Assembly: GCA_035471625.1 (NCBI GenBank)
Contig: DATIPT010000142.1
Span: 1 to 45,520, forward strand
DNA from: DATEVL01 sp035471625
Lineage (GTDB): Bacteria; Chloroflexota; Anaerolineae; Anaerolineales; E44-bin32
DNA length: 45,520 nucleotides
Reading direction: 5' to 3'
The first letter of the stretch is position 1, and the number at the start of each line of letters is the position of its first letter. Positions 31,589 to 39,691 of this stretch are shown piece after piece. A program made the translations under genes and the position numbers. The notes beneath the pieces are model-generated. The model was not told the DNA's origin, did no database searches, and saw nothing but the letters and a program-made list of their open reading frames with translations.

Positions 31589-32827
31589 ATGTTTCCACGC
31601 AAGCTCACAACCCATACCCGCCTGCGCCTCCCGGGCGGCTTCCTGCTGATCGAGTTCTTCGATGAGTTCGCCTTCACCATCCTGGCGCTCGCCCTCCCGC
31701 TCTTGCGGGAAGCCTTTCACCTGGACTACGCGCAGGTCGGGCTGTTGGTCGGTCTGCCCCTGGTCGTCTCCACGCTGGTCGAGCCCGTCCTTCTCGTCTT
31801 GGGGGATACGCCCCTGCGGACGCGGCTCATCCTCGGTGGCGGCGTGGCGCTCGGGGCGACGCTGCTCTTGGCGGCCGGGGCCGATTCCTTTGCAGCGCTG
31901 GTCGTCGCCCTATCCCTCGCCGGCCCGGCCAGCGCAGCCTTCGTCAGCCTGAGCCAGGTTGAATGGATCCAGCGAAACCCGGGCCGCGAGTCGCAGGCCA
32001 TGGCTCGCTGGACCGCCTCGGGAACGACCGGCAACCTGCTCGGGGCGCCCGCCCTCGCACTCGGTCTCGCCCTCGGCGCGTCCTTCCGATCGATGTTGGT
32101 CGTGCTGGCTGCGGCTGCCATCGCACTGACCGTCCGTCTCTCGCATCACCTCAGGGCTCAACCGGGCATCCGCTGGGCCTTTCCGACATCCGGGCGCCTC
32201 ATGGTCGGGGGTGTGTGCACGCGCTCCGGACGCGGCCGGCTGTGGCGGTGGCTGATCCTGCTCCCCATGGCCGACCTGATGCTCGACGTCTTCTTCGGCT
32301 ATATCGCCGTCTACCTCACCGACGCCTCCGGCCTGGAACCTGCCTGGGCGGCCATGGCCGGGACGCTTTGGGTGATCGGATTCCTTCTCGGCCAAGTCCT
32401 GATCGTCCCGCTCCTCCGACGCATCGACGATGTGAGGTTGATCCGGATCTCGGCCGGACTGACGGTGGTTGCCTACCCGGCCTGGCTGCTGAGTCGGATG
32501 GCTTCGCAGGTGGGAGGGTTGCTCCTCCTCGGTTTGCTCGCCGCGCCGTGGTACCCGCTGCTCAAAGCCCGGGCGTATGCCGCGGCGCCCGATCGCCCGG
32601 GGCTTGTCGCCGCCTTCGCCTCGGTCGCCGGTATCGTCGCCGGCGGACTGGCCTTCCTGGTCGGGTGGATCGCGGCCGAACGCGGACTGGTGGCGGCGCT
32701 GACCATCCTTCTCGCCGGACCGCTGGCGTTGCTGCTGTTCACGCCTTCGATCCTGCCAGCGCCGAGCGATGATCATCCGGCGGAGTCACCCCCTCCGGCA
32801 GGGTACAATTCGCCGGCCCGTCCCTGA
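31589..32827 (+). CDS. MFS transporter
   Basis: This is a 412-residue major facilitator with about twelve hydrophobic segments, starting LLIEFFDEFAFTILALALPLL. A cytoplasmic loop between the two halves (RLSHHLRAQPGIRWAFPTSG) lies near the middle. The pattern is that of a drug/sugar exporter-like MFS protein without a visible signature for a specific substrate. AAAGGAGAGGG directly precedes the ATG but can be buried in a stem (31533-31588). A 9-codon leader ORF lies upstream. Together these suggest attenuation control. The last 15 residues overlap the promoter of the next gene. The substrate is unknown; efflux is a guess from the leader arrangement. Confidence 0.9.
   Translation: MFPRKLTTHTRLRLPGGFLLIEFFDEFAFTILALALPLLREAFHLDYAQVGLLVGLPLVVSTLVEPVLLVLGDTPLRTRLILGGGVALGATLLLAAGADSFAALVVALSLAGPASAAFVSLSQVEWIQRNPGRESQAMARWTASGTTGNLLGAPALALGLALGASFRSMLVVLAAAAIALTVRLSHHLRAQPGIRWAFPTSGRLMVGGVCTRSGRGRLWRWLILLPMADLMLDVFFGYIAVYLTDASGLEPAWAAMAGTLWVIGFLLGQVLIVPLLRRIDDVRLIRISAGLTVVAYPAWLLSRMASQVGGLLLLGLLAAPWYPLLKARAYAAAPDRPGLVAAFASVAGIVAGGLAFLVGWIAAERGLVAALTILLAGPLALLLFTPSILPAPSDDHPAESPPPAGYNSPARP
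32804..32809 (+). promoter_or_regulatory. -10 box TACAAT for the hydroxyacid dehydrogenase gene
   Basis: GGTACAAT lies in the last codons of the MFS gene. The expected start is near 32816, about 63 nt before the TTG start at 32879. Confidence 0.45.
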
Positions 32828-32878
32828 TCCTGGCCCGACGACGGAGACGTCCGTCCAGCCTCCTCACCGGAGCTCCGA

Positions 32879-33805
32879 TTGCCGCAGCGATGGCGCGTGC
32901 TTGTATGCGACGGCCTGGCCCAGGCCGGGCTCGACTGCCTCTCTCAGGAGGCCGATGTCACCCTCGATGACCTCTCGGCCCTGGGAGATGTCGACGCTTG
33001 GATCGTGCGAGGCCGGACCCGCGTCGACGACGGCGCCCTCGAGTCAGCGGCGCCGCCGCTCCGGGTCGTCGGCCGGGCCGGAGTCGGTGTCGACAATATC
33101 GACCTCGAAGCCGCTCGCCGAAGGAACGTGATGGTCGTCACGGCGCCCGAGGCGACGACGAACGCCGTCGCCGAGCACACCGTCGCCCTCCTTCTGGCTT
33201 TGGCGCGCCGCCTTCCGGGTGCCGACGCTGCAGTTCGGCGCGGCGAGTGGCCGAAGAACGAGTTCGTCGGGATCGAGATTCGCGGCAAGACGCTCGGTCT
33301 GGTCGGTTTCGGGCGAATCGCCCGCGCGGTCGCCGCGCTGGCGAGCGGCTTCGGCATGCGAGTCCTGGCTCATGATCCGCTCGTGTCCGAAGCGGCCATC
33401 CGGGATGCAGGTGTGGAGCCGGCGGCGTTGGGGTCCGTCCTGGAAGGCGCCGACTTTGTGAGCGTGCATGTTCCTCTGACGAGCGAGAACAGACACTTGA
33501 TTGACCGCCGCGCCTTGGGCCGGATGAAGCCCGGGGCCTACCTGGTGTGTACCGCACGTGGCGGGCTGATCGACGAAGGCGCGCTGCTGGAGGCGCTCGA
33601 CGCCGGTCGGCTGGCGGGCGCCGCCCTCGACGTCTTCGAGGCCGAGCCGCCGGGGGCCGCCGCGCTCGTCCGCCATCCCCGGCTGGTGGCGACACCCCAC
33701 ATCGGGGCGCAAACCGTCGAAGCCCAGGCCCGGGTGTCGGTCGAAATCGCCGGAGAAGTCCTAGGCGCCCTGCGCGGCGAGACGCCGCGCTGGCGCGTAG
33801 CCTGA
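32879..33805 (+). CDS. D-2-hydroxyacid dehydrogenase (phosphoglycerate dehydrogenase-like)
   Basis: This is a 308-residue NAD-dependent dehydrogenase. The substrate domain has VVGRAGVGVDNID, the NAD-binding motif is LGLVGFGRIARAV, and the catalytic triad is visible as Arg in CTARGGLIDEGAL, Glu in DVFEAEPP and His in TPHIGAQT. It matches SerA/PGDH-like enzymes but ends after the catalytic domain, lacking the ACT or ASB regulatory domains. It may therefore be a PGDH of the short type or another D-2-hydroxyacid dehydrogenase. The start is TTG at 32879. An M32 carboxypeptidase follows after 20 bp in the same unit. Confidence 0.93.
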   Translation: MPQRWRVLVCDGLAQAGLDCLSQEADVTLDDLSALGDVDAWIVRGRTRVDDGALESAAPPLRVVGRAGVGVDNIDLEAARRRNVMVVTAPEATTNAVAEHTVALLLALARRLPGADAAVRRGEWPKNEFVGIEIRGKTLGLVGFGRIARAVAALASGFGMRVLAHDPLVSEAAIRDAGVEPAALGSVLEGADFVSVHVPLTSENRHLIDRRALGRMKPGAYLVCTARGGLIDEGALLEALDAGRLAGAALDVFEAEPPGAAALVRHPRLVATPHIGAQTVEAQARVSVEIAGEVLGALRGETPRWRVA

Positions 33806-33825
33806 CCAACAACTAAGGAGAACCC

Positions 33826-35334
33826 ATGGGAACCAAGATCGAAGCTCTCCGAGAACGGCTCAACGAGTGGTTCGACCTTCGAAGCGCATCGGCCGTCCTC
33901 GAGTGGGATCAGCAAGTCAACCTGCCTTCCGGCGGCGGCGCCGGCCGATCTTTCCAGCTCAGTACATTGGGGCGGATCACTCACGAGAAGTTCACCTCGC
34001 CCGAGATGGGCGCGGCCATCGAGGCCGCCCGAGCCGAGACCCAGAGCGCCGACCCCGACTCGGACGAGGCCAGGCTCGTCAAGAAAGTGTCCCACGACTA
34101 CGACAAAGCGGTTCGTGTCCCGCCGGACTTCGTGGCCGAATTCAGTCGAGTCACATCCTTGGCCTTCGAGTCCTGGCAGAAGGCCCGCCCGGCGAACGAC
34201 TTCGCAACCTTCGCGCCGCATCTGGAAGAAGTCTTCCGCCTGCGGCGCGCCTACGCCGAGTTCTTCGCACCGTATGATCACCCCTACGACCCGATGCTTG
34301 ACGAGTTCGAGCAGGGCCTAACCATGCCCAAAGTTCGGGCGGTCTTCAATGAGCTCCGCCCGCGCCAGGTGGCCCTGGTGCAGGCGATCGCCGAGCGCGG
34401 CGCTCCGGCAGGCGGCCGGGTCCTCACGCGCGACTACGACCTCCAGAAGCAGTGGGATTTCGGACTGGAGGTCGCCCGAGCCTTCGGCTACGACTTCGAA
34501 CGCGGCCGCCAAGACCGATCGGCCCATCCGTTCACAACGACGTTCGGCCTCGGCGACGTCCGGATCACGACCCGGCTGTATCCAAACCTGCTGGCCTCAA
34601 GCATCGCCAGCACGATGCACGAGACCGGACATGCCCTGTACGACCAGGGTTCTCGGCCGGAGCTCGATCGCACGCCGCTCCTCGGAGGTTCGTCATTGAT
34701 CCTGCACGAATCCCAGTCGCGGATGTGGGAGAACCTGGTCGGGCGAAGCCTGCCATTCTGGAAGGCCTTCTACCCGCGCCTCAAGACCTACTTCCCCGAT
34801 CAGTTGGCCGACACCGACCTGGTTGCCTTCCACCGGGCGATGAACCGGGTGGAACCGTCCCTGATCCGGGTCGAGGCGGATGAGGCCACCTACAACCTAC
34901 ACATCATGCTCCGGTTCGACCTCGAGATCCTCCTGGCGGAGGATCGCCTGGCGGTTTCCGACCTTCCGGAAGCGTGGAATGAGAAGATGCGCGAGTACCT
35001 CGGCATCACACCCCCGAACAATGCGGATGGGGTCATGCAGGATGTCCACTGGTCAGGCGGCATCATCGGCTACTTCCCGACCTACGCCCTGGGCAATCTG
35101 GCGGCGGCCCAGTTGTGGGAGAAGATCCAGAAAGACGTCCCCGATCTGGATCGCCAGATCGAAGCCGCCCAGTTCGCTCCGCTTCTCGGCTGGTTGCGAG
35201 AAAACATCCATCAGCACGGGTCGAAGTTTGAAGCCAATGAGCTCCTGGTCCGTGTCACGGGCCGTGAACTGACCGCCGCCCCCTATCTGCGGTATCTCGA
35301 GACGAAGTTCGGAGAGATCTACGGACTGAACTAG
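33826..35334 (+). CDS. M32 family metallocarboxypeptidase (thermostable carboxypeptidase 1)
   Basis: This 502-residue zinc carboxypeptidase removes C-terminal residues. It has the zinc motif HETGH (265-269), DRSAHPFTTTF (230-240), the later HESQSRMWEN with the third metal ligand Glu, and IRVEADEATYNLHIMLRF with the conserved EADE/TY segment. The C-terminal GGIIGYFPTYALGNLAAAQLW is a family hallmark. Length (about 500) and motifs are complete. AAGGAGA precedes the ATG. It is cytoplasmic, with no signal peptide, probably for peptide turnover. It follows the D-2-hydroxyacid dehydrogenase closely and is likely cotranscribed. Confidence 0.96.
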   Translation: MGTKIEALRERLNEWFDLRSASAVLEWDQQVNLPSGGGAGRSFQLSTLGRITHEKFTSPEMGAAIEAARAETQSADPDSDEARLVKKVSHDYDKAVRVPPDFVAEFSRVTSLAFESWQKARPANDFATFAPHLEEVFRLRRAYAEFFAPYDHPYDPMLDEFEQGLTMPKVRAVFNELRPRQVALVQAIAERGAPAGGRVLTRDYDLQKQWDFGLEVARAFGYDFERGRQDRSAHPFTTTFGLGDVRITTRLYPNLLASSIASTMHETGHALYDQGSRPELDRTPLLGGSSLILHESQSRMWENLVGRSLPFWKAFYPRLKTYFPDQLADTDLVAFHRAMNRVEPSLIRVEADEATYNLHIMLRFDLEILLAEDRLAVSDLPEAWNEKMREYLGITPPNNADGVMQDVHWSGGIIGYFPTYALGNLAAAQLWEKIQKDVPDLDRQIEAAQFAPLLGWLRENIHQHGSKFEANELLVRVTGRELTAAPYLRYLETKFGEIYGLN

Positions 35335-35362
35335 ACTCCGGGAGCCGGGGCGCCGGCGGTGA

Positions 35363-35368
35363 TAGACT
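35363..35368 (+). promoter_or_regulatory. -10 box TAGACT for the small membrane protein gene
   Basis: TAGACT lies 7 nt before the ATG at 35376, so transcription would begin at or next to the start codon, giving a leaderless mRNA. No -35 is seen. Confidence 0.45.
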
Positions 35369-35375
35369 CGTGCAC

Positions 35376-35852
35376 ATGGACCTGACCGGCATTCACGGGG
35401 CGCTGTCGTTCAGCTTCATGCTGTACATGATCCTGGCCGCCGGGTGGATCCTGGCGGCCGCCGTGCGCCCCGGCGGTCGGCCTTCCACCCCCGAGAGCAG
35501 CCCCACCGAAGCCATGCTGCAGCCGCCCGGGGGTCCGGCCGAGGTGGCGGATCGTGGCTCTCCGCCCGCGGCGCCGCGCGGGTCGCATGTCTCCTCGAGC
35601 ACCTGGGGCATCCTCGTGATCGGCGAGCTGTTGGCGCTCGCCCAGGTCGTCATCGGGCTTGTGCTGTCCTTCGGCGGCGCATCACCGGGACGCAGTGTCC
35701 ATTGGTTGTACGGAGCCACCGCCGTCCTGACCCTGCCCGGCTACTACGCCATCAGCCGGGGTCGGGACGACCGGACCGCCTCCTTCATCTACGCCGGCCT
35801 GTGCGCGTTCCTCGTCTTCATCGGCTACCGCGCCGGCGTCACCGGCATCTGA
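35376..35852 (+). CDS. Small integral membrane protein of unknown function
   Basis: This is a 158-residue protein with an N-terminal hydrophobic segment (about 8-32, ALSFSFMLYMILAAGWILAAAV), a polar Pro/Gly-rich loop (about 33-70), and three further segments: WGILVIGELLALAQVVIGLVL, WLYGATAVLTLPGYYAIS and ASFIYAGLCAFLVFIGYRAG. No family is recognised. A GTG six bases upstream (35370) would overlap the likely transcription start, so the ATG at 35376 is preferred. It precedes a lipoprotein gene by 25 bp and may be read with it. Confidence 0.72.
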   Translation: MDLTGIHGALSFSFMLYMILAAGWILAAAVRPGGRPSTPESSPTEAMLQPPGGPAEVADRGSPPAAPRGSHVSSSTWGILVIGELLALAQVVIGLVLSFGGASPGRSVHWLYGATAVLTLPGYYAISRGRDDRTASFIYAGLCAFLVFIGYRAGVTGI

Positions 35853-35877
35853 CCGGGGACGGGCTCGGCTGGCAAGC

Positions 35878-36792
35878 GTGGTCCTCACCCGCTTGAAGGT
35901 CGTCGCCACCGCGTTGCTGGCCGGGCTGGTCTTCCCGGGTTGCGGCGCTTCGGTGCCAGTGATCGGCCCCGCCGATCCGGGCCCGGCCGCGTCGACCGCC
36001 GAACCCGGAACCGCAACGCCGCCGGGTGCAAGCATGCCCATCCCGGTCGTCGACGGAACGGCCTCCCTGATCCTCGAGCCTCCGGAATTCGTCCTGACCG
36101 CGACCCCGACGCGCGTCTCGCTGCCCATCCCGCAGGAACGGATCCTGCTCGATGCGCCGGGCCCCCGATCGCAGGTCGTCAGCCCGGTGCGCGTCAGCGG
36201 CTGGGCCGGGCCGGCCTACGGCGGGAAGGTCTTCGTCCGCCTGATCGGCGAAGAGGGCCAGGAAATCGGTCGGGCTACAACGTACCTTCTCGCCATCGAA
36301 GGTTCGGCCGGCGCCTTTGTCGTTACCGTTCCCTTCTCGATCACGGGAGTCGCCGAGGCCGGCCTGATCGAAGTCGGTTTCAACCATCTCACCTCGAACC
36401 GGATCGACCATATCCACTCCCGCCCGGTCGTCTTCCTGGGCGTCGGACCGGCGCGGATCTACACCGATCCAGACGCCCCGGAGAAGCTGACGATCTTCTC
36501 CCCACGCGAGGACCGTCGAGTCAGCGGCGGCGTGGCCGAGGTCCGCGGCGCCGCCTGGGTGGACGAGGATCTGCCCCTCCTGATCGAAGTCCTCGACCGC
36601 TCCGGGAACGTCGTCGGCTCGGCCGAGGTCGAGGTCGAGGCCCCCGTCCTCGGAGAACTCGGGACGTTCGAAGCCCGCGTCCCCTTCACCATCCCGCGCG
36701 CCCAGTACGGGCGCATCGCCGTCATCGAGCGCGGGGAGCACCCACCCGCCATCCGCCACTACACCAGCGTCCGGGTCTACCTCGAACCGTGA
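35878..36792 (+). CDS. Lipoprotein with two Gmad2-like immunoglobulin-type domains
   Basis: This 304-residue exported protein has a signal peptide ending in a loose lipobox (FPGC, Cys22) and a Pro/Gly/Thr linker. Two Ig-like domains of the Gmad2 type follow (about 90-190 and 200-304). The first shows RSQVVSPVRVSGWAGPAYGG and VEVGFNHLTSNRIDHIHSRPVVF-type spacing; the second shows DRRVSGGVAEVRGAAWVDEDLP. Gmad2 domains occur in spore-germination and cell-surface proteins, where they likely mediate binding. The start is GTG at 35878. No enzyme motif is visible, and function is unknown. Confidence 0.82.
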   Translation: MVLTRLKVVATALLAGLVFPGCGASVPVIGPADPGPAASTAEPGTATPPGASMPIPVVDGTASLILEPPEFVLTATPTRVSLPIPQERILLDAPGPRSQVVSPVRVSGWAGPAYGGKVFVRLIGEEGQEIGRATTYLLAIEGSAGAFVVTVPFSITGVAEAGLIEVGFNHLTSNRIDHIHSRPVVFLGVGPARIYTDPDAPEKLTIFSPREDRRVSGGVAEVRGAAWVDEDLPLLIEVLDRSGNVVGSAEVEVEAPVLGELGTFEARVPFTIPRAQYGRIAVIERGEHPPAIRHYTSVRVYLEP

Positions 36793-36802
36793 GCCGGCCT
36801 CG

Positions 36803-36811
36803 TGTTATGCT
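36803..36811 (+). promoter_or_regulatory. Extended -10 promoter for the lipoprotein gene at 36880
   Basis: TGtTATGCT fits an extended -10. The expected start is near 36818, with a leader of about 62 nt that contains GAGGAGGA as ribosome binding site. Confidence 0.5.
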
Positions 36812-36879
36812 GATTCAGGCGCTTCCGGATTCACCGCCCAGATCCTGATGACAAGGGAACCAAGAGAAGAGGAGGATCG

Positions 36880-37659
36880 ATGAGAACCTTGATGATCGCC
36901 GGGCTAGGCTTGGCCGTCCTGATCGCGGCGGCGGCCTGTGCGCCGGCACCCGCTCCGACCGCCGACCCTGACGCCGTGAACACGGCGGTCGCCCAAACCG
37001 TCCAGGCCATGCCCACCCAGACTACCCGGCCGACCTCGACCTCAACGCCCGAGCCCCCGCCAACGCCCGTGCCCGGCGATCCGGCCGTCAGCCTGGGACC
37101 GCCGGACGGACGCGACACGTTCGACAACCCCAACAGCTGGCACTGGTCCTACTTCGACAACACCTGCTTCAAGAACTCGATTGCAGGCGGTCGATTCCTG
37201 ATGGAGGCCAAGGGGCTCCTCGGCACGGCGTGTTGGACCCTCAGTTGGCCGGAAGTCGAGGACTATTACGTCGAGACTTCGGCCGTGATGCCTTCGGCAT
37301 GTGCCCCGGGCGACCGGTTCGGGTTCATCTTCCGCGCCCCCGACAACGACCGCGGCTACCTCTTCGGCCTGGCTTGCGACGGGACCTACTCCCTTACCGG
37401 CTGGACCGGCGACACGACCCTCACCCTCGTCCCGCCCGCTCGCAGCGACGTCGTCCAGACATCGGCCGGCGGCGTCAATCGCATGGGTGTCTTGGTCCAG
37501 GGAAGCACCTTCACCGTCTACATGAACGGGATCGAGGTGGCCCAGGCGGTAGACACGACCTTCCCCGAGGCCGGCAAGATCGGCTACTTCGTTCGAGCGG
37601 CGACCGACCAGCCCTTCACTGCGGCCTACAACGAGATCGCCCTCTGGGTGCTTGAGTAG
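36880..37659 (+). CDS. Lipoprotein with concanavalin-like (jelly-roll) domain
   Basis: This 259-residue exported protein has a lipobox IAAAAC (Cys20), then a linker rich in Thr and Pro (about 44-68). A beta-sandwich domain (about 75-259) is recognisable from DTFDNPNSWHW, GRFLMEAKG, YYVETSAVM, GDRFGFIFRAPDNDRGYLFGLA, VNRMGVLVQGSTFTVYMNG and GKIGYFVRA. This strand order is that of concanavalin-like lectin/DUF1080-type domains, which often bind or cleave sugars. No catalytic pair is evident, so a binding role is more likely. GAGGAGGA precedes the ATG. A short hairpin follows the gene. Confidence 0.85.
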   Translation: MRTLMIAGLGLAVLIAAAACAPAPAPTADPDAVNTAVAQTVQAMPTQTTRPTSTSTPEPPPTPVPGDPAVSLGPPDGRDTFDNPNSWHWSYFDNTCFKNSIAGGRFLMEAKGLLGTACWTLSWPEVEDYYVETSAVMPSACAPGDRFGFIFRAPDNDRGYLFGLACDGTYSLTGWTGDTTLTLVPPARSDVVQTSAGGVNRMGVLVQGSTFTVYMNGIEVAQAVDTTFPEAGKIGYFVRAATDQPFTAAYNEIALWVLE

Positions 37660-37688
37660 ACGCCGAAACCCCCCTTCCGCTTTCCCAT

Positions 37689-37711
37689 CCGCCCGCCATT
37701 TCGGCGGGCGG
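37689..37711 (+). terminator. Hairpin downstream of the lectin-like lipoprotein gene
   Basis: CCGCCCGCC / GGCGGGCGG forms a 9-bp stem with a 5-nt loop, followed by GTTCGTTCC. It has few U residues, so it is a weak intrinsic terminator candidate. Confidence 0.5.
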
Positions 37712-37739
37712 GTTCGTTCCGGGCCTCCAATGGAGACGG

Positions 37740-37745
37740 TATAAT
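37740..37745 (+). promoter_or_regulatory. -10 box TATAAT for the VanW protein gene
   Basis: GGTATAAT lies 17 nt before the ATG at 37763, and GGAGCTC lies just before the start. No clear -35. Confidence 0.6.
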
Positions 37746-37762
37746 CCGCCGCCGGAGCTCGC

Positions 37763-39622
37763 ATGAATGCTTCTTCGGTTCTCCCTCGCTCTCGACCCGA
37801 CGCCCTGGCCTGGGCGATTCGCCTCTTGTCGGCGGCCTTCCTGGCCCTGGTTGCCTTTCTCGGCGCCTTCTTCGCCCTGATCCTGGGGATCCGATTGCTC
37901 TACGCGGGAAGCGCCTTCCCCGGCGTGTCGATCGGCCCGGTCGATGTATCCGGGATGAGCGCAGCGGAAATCGAATCGGCGCTGGCCACCGGACTCCCCT
38001 ACACCCAGACAGGTCGGATCGTCCTGCGCGACGGGGACCGCACATGGACGGCCTCGCCTTCGGCGATCGGAACGATCCTCGACACCTCCGGGATGGCGGC
38101 GCAGGCCCTCGCCGTGGGCCGCACCGGAGATCCCCTCGCGCAAGCGGGGGCCCAACTGGATGCCTGGTTCAGCGGTGTGCACCTGCCGCCGACCCTGTTC
38201 CTCGACGAAGCTGCGGCCCATGCCTACCTGTCAGCGGTCGCCGCCGAAGTCGACCGGCCGACGATCGAAGCCGGGGTGACGATCCAGGGGCGTGAGGTCG
38301 TGCTTCAGCCTGGCCAGATTGGGCGTAGCCTGGACCTGCGGGCCAACACCGACGCGGTCGCTACCGCCATCGGCGGGATGACCGACGCCGTGCTCGACCT
38401 GGCCATCGACGAGAGCCCGCCAGCGATTCTGGATGCCAGCGCACAGGCGGCCGTCGCCCGGCAGCTCCTTGGCGAGCCCTTCAGCCTAACGGCCGAAGAC
38501 GCCGGCCCCTGGGTGTACCAACCCGAGGACCTCGCGGCGTTGATCCGCTTCCGCCGGGTCCAGGCAGATGGAACGACCAAACTTGTCGTGGGCCTCGACG
38601 ACGCCGCTCTGATCCCGTTCCTGGTCGATCTCGCACCCGATTTGGAACGCGGTCCTGAGAACGCTCGCTTCATCTTCAACGATGACACTCGTCAGCTCGA
38701 TCTCCTTCGTCCGGCGGTGATCGGCCGCAGCCTCGATCCAAATGCGTCGCTCGATGCCATTCAGGCGGCGGTCGCCGAAGGCCGGCACACCGCGCCCCTG
38801 GTGTTCAACACGACCGATCCCGAGGTCCGCAGCGACGCCACGGCCGAGCAGCTCGGAATCACGGAGAACGTACTGCTGGCCTCGTACGCAACCGAAGGCG
38901 CCTCAACCTACTTCTCCGGTTCAAGCCCTGAACGGATTCAGAACATCACCACCGCCGCAGCCCAGTTTCACGGACTGCTCGTGCCGCCGGGCGCGACTTT
39001 CTCGATGGCCGAGCACCTCGGCGACGTCAGCCTCGACAACGGCTACGCCGAAGCCCTGATCATCTTCGGCAACCGCACCATCAAGGGTGTCGGCGGCGGC
39101 GTCTGCCAGGTCAGCACGACGCTCTTCCGCGCCGCCTTCTTCGGCGGCTACCCGATCGTCGAACGGCATTCACACGCCTACCGCGTCGGCTACTACGAGC
39201 AGGGAACCGGATCCCCCGGGCCCGGCCTTGACGCGACCGTCTTTGTCCCCCAGGTCGACTTCAAGTTCACCAACGACACGCCCTACTGGCTCTTGATGGA
39301 GACCTACATCTACGGCAACCAGCTCCTCTGGAAGTTCTACTCGACCTCCGACGGGCGGACCGTGCAGTGGTCGAGCGACCGCTCCAACGAAGTCAAGGCG
39401 CCCGAGACGATCTACCGGGAGAACGAAGACCTCCCTGAGGGGAAAATCGTCCAGGTCGACTTTTCCGCCAAGGGCCTCGACGTCGTCGTCAACCGCACCG
39501 TCCGCCGAAACGGCGAGGTGCTTCATTCGGACCGGATCAAGACCCACTACCTACCGTGGCGAGCGATCTATGAGTACGGCCCGGGAACCGAACTTCCCGA
39601 CGACGCCAAGGTCGAAGACTGA
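37763..39622 (+). CDS. VanW family protein with peptidoglycan-binding-like repeats
   Basis: This 619-residue protein has an N-terminal membrane helix (about 22-48, LLSAAFLALVAFLGAFFALIL). The large extracytoplasmic part starts FPGVSIGPVDVSGMSAAEIESAL (PG_binding_4/YoaR type). Repeated units with Leu-rich PG_binding_4 spacing follow (about 140-360). The VanW domain (about 365-520) shows IQNITTAAAQFHGLLVPPGATFS, VGGGVCQVSTTLFRAAF and IVERHSHAY. A G5-like C-terminus contains GKIVQVDFSAKG. VanW proteins occur in glycopeptide-resistance clusters and in many Gram-positive-like genomes; their biochemical role is unclear. No vanHAX genes are nearby, so this is a general cell-envelope protein, not evidence of resistance. 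Confidence 0.93.
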   Translation: MNASSVLPRSRPDALAWAIRLLSAAFLALVAFLGAFFALILGIRLLYAGSAFPGVSIGPVDVSGMSAAEIESALATGLPYTQTGRIVLRDGDRTWTASPSAIGTILDTSGMAAQALAVGRTGDPLAQAGAQLDAWFSGVHLPPTLFLDEAAAHAYLSAVAAEVDRPTIEAGVTIQGREVVLQPGQIGRSLDLRANTDAVATAIGGMTDAVLDLAIDESPPAILDASAQAAVARQLLGEPFSLTAEDAGPWVYQPEDLAALIRFRRVQADGTTKLVVGLDDAALIPFLVDLAPDLERGPENARFIFNDDTRQLDLLRPAVIGRSLDPNASLDAIQAAVAEGRHTAPLVFNTTDPEVRSDATAEQLGITENVLLASYATEGASTYFSGSSPERIQNITTAAAQFHGLLVPPGATFSMAEHLGDVSLDNGYAEALIIFGNRTIKGVGGGVCQVSTTLFRAAFFGGYPIVERHSHAYRVGYYEQGTGSPGPGLDATVFVPQVDFKFTNDTPYWLLMETYIYGNQLLWKFYSTSDGRTVQWSSDRSNEVKAPETIYRENEDLPEGKIVQVDFSAKGLDVVVNRTVRRNGEVLHSDRIKTHYLPWRAIYEYGPGTELPDDAKVED

Positions 39623-39642
39623 CGTCGACATCCCCGGAAAGT

Positions 39643-39675
39643 GCGGAGACCGCCTCCCCTGGCGGCCGTCTCCGC
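39643..39675. terminator. Hairpin between convergent VanW and SulP genes
   Basis: GCGGAGAC (39643-39650) pairs with GTCTCCGC (39668-39675), with an inner CGCC/GGCG stem. It lies between the two converging stop codons. No U-tract, so a bidirectional terminator is only likely, not certain. Confidence 0.45.
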
Positions 39676-39691
39676 GCTGACCTCCACTCGA

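Noticed and set aside
37763..39622. VanW as a sign of a vancomycin-resistance cluster
   Set aside because: There are no vanH/A/X or vanRS genes nearby; VanW-domain proteins are common general envelope proteins.
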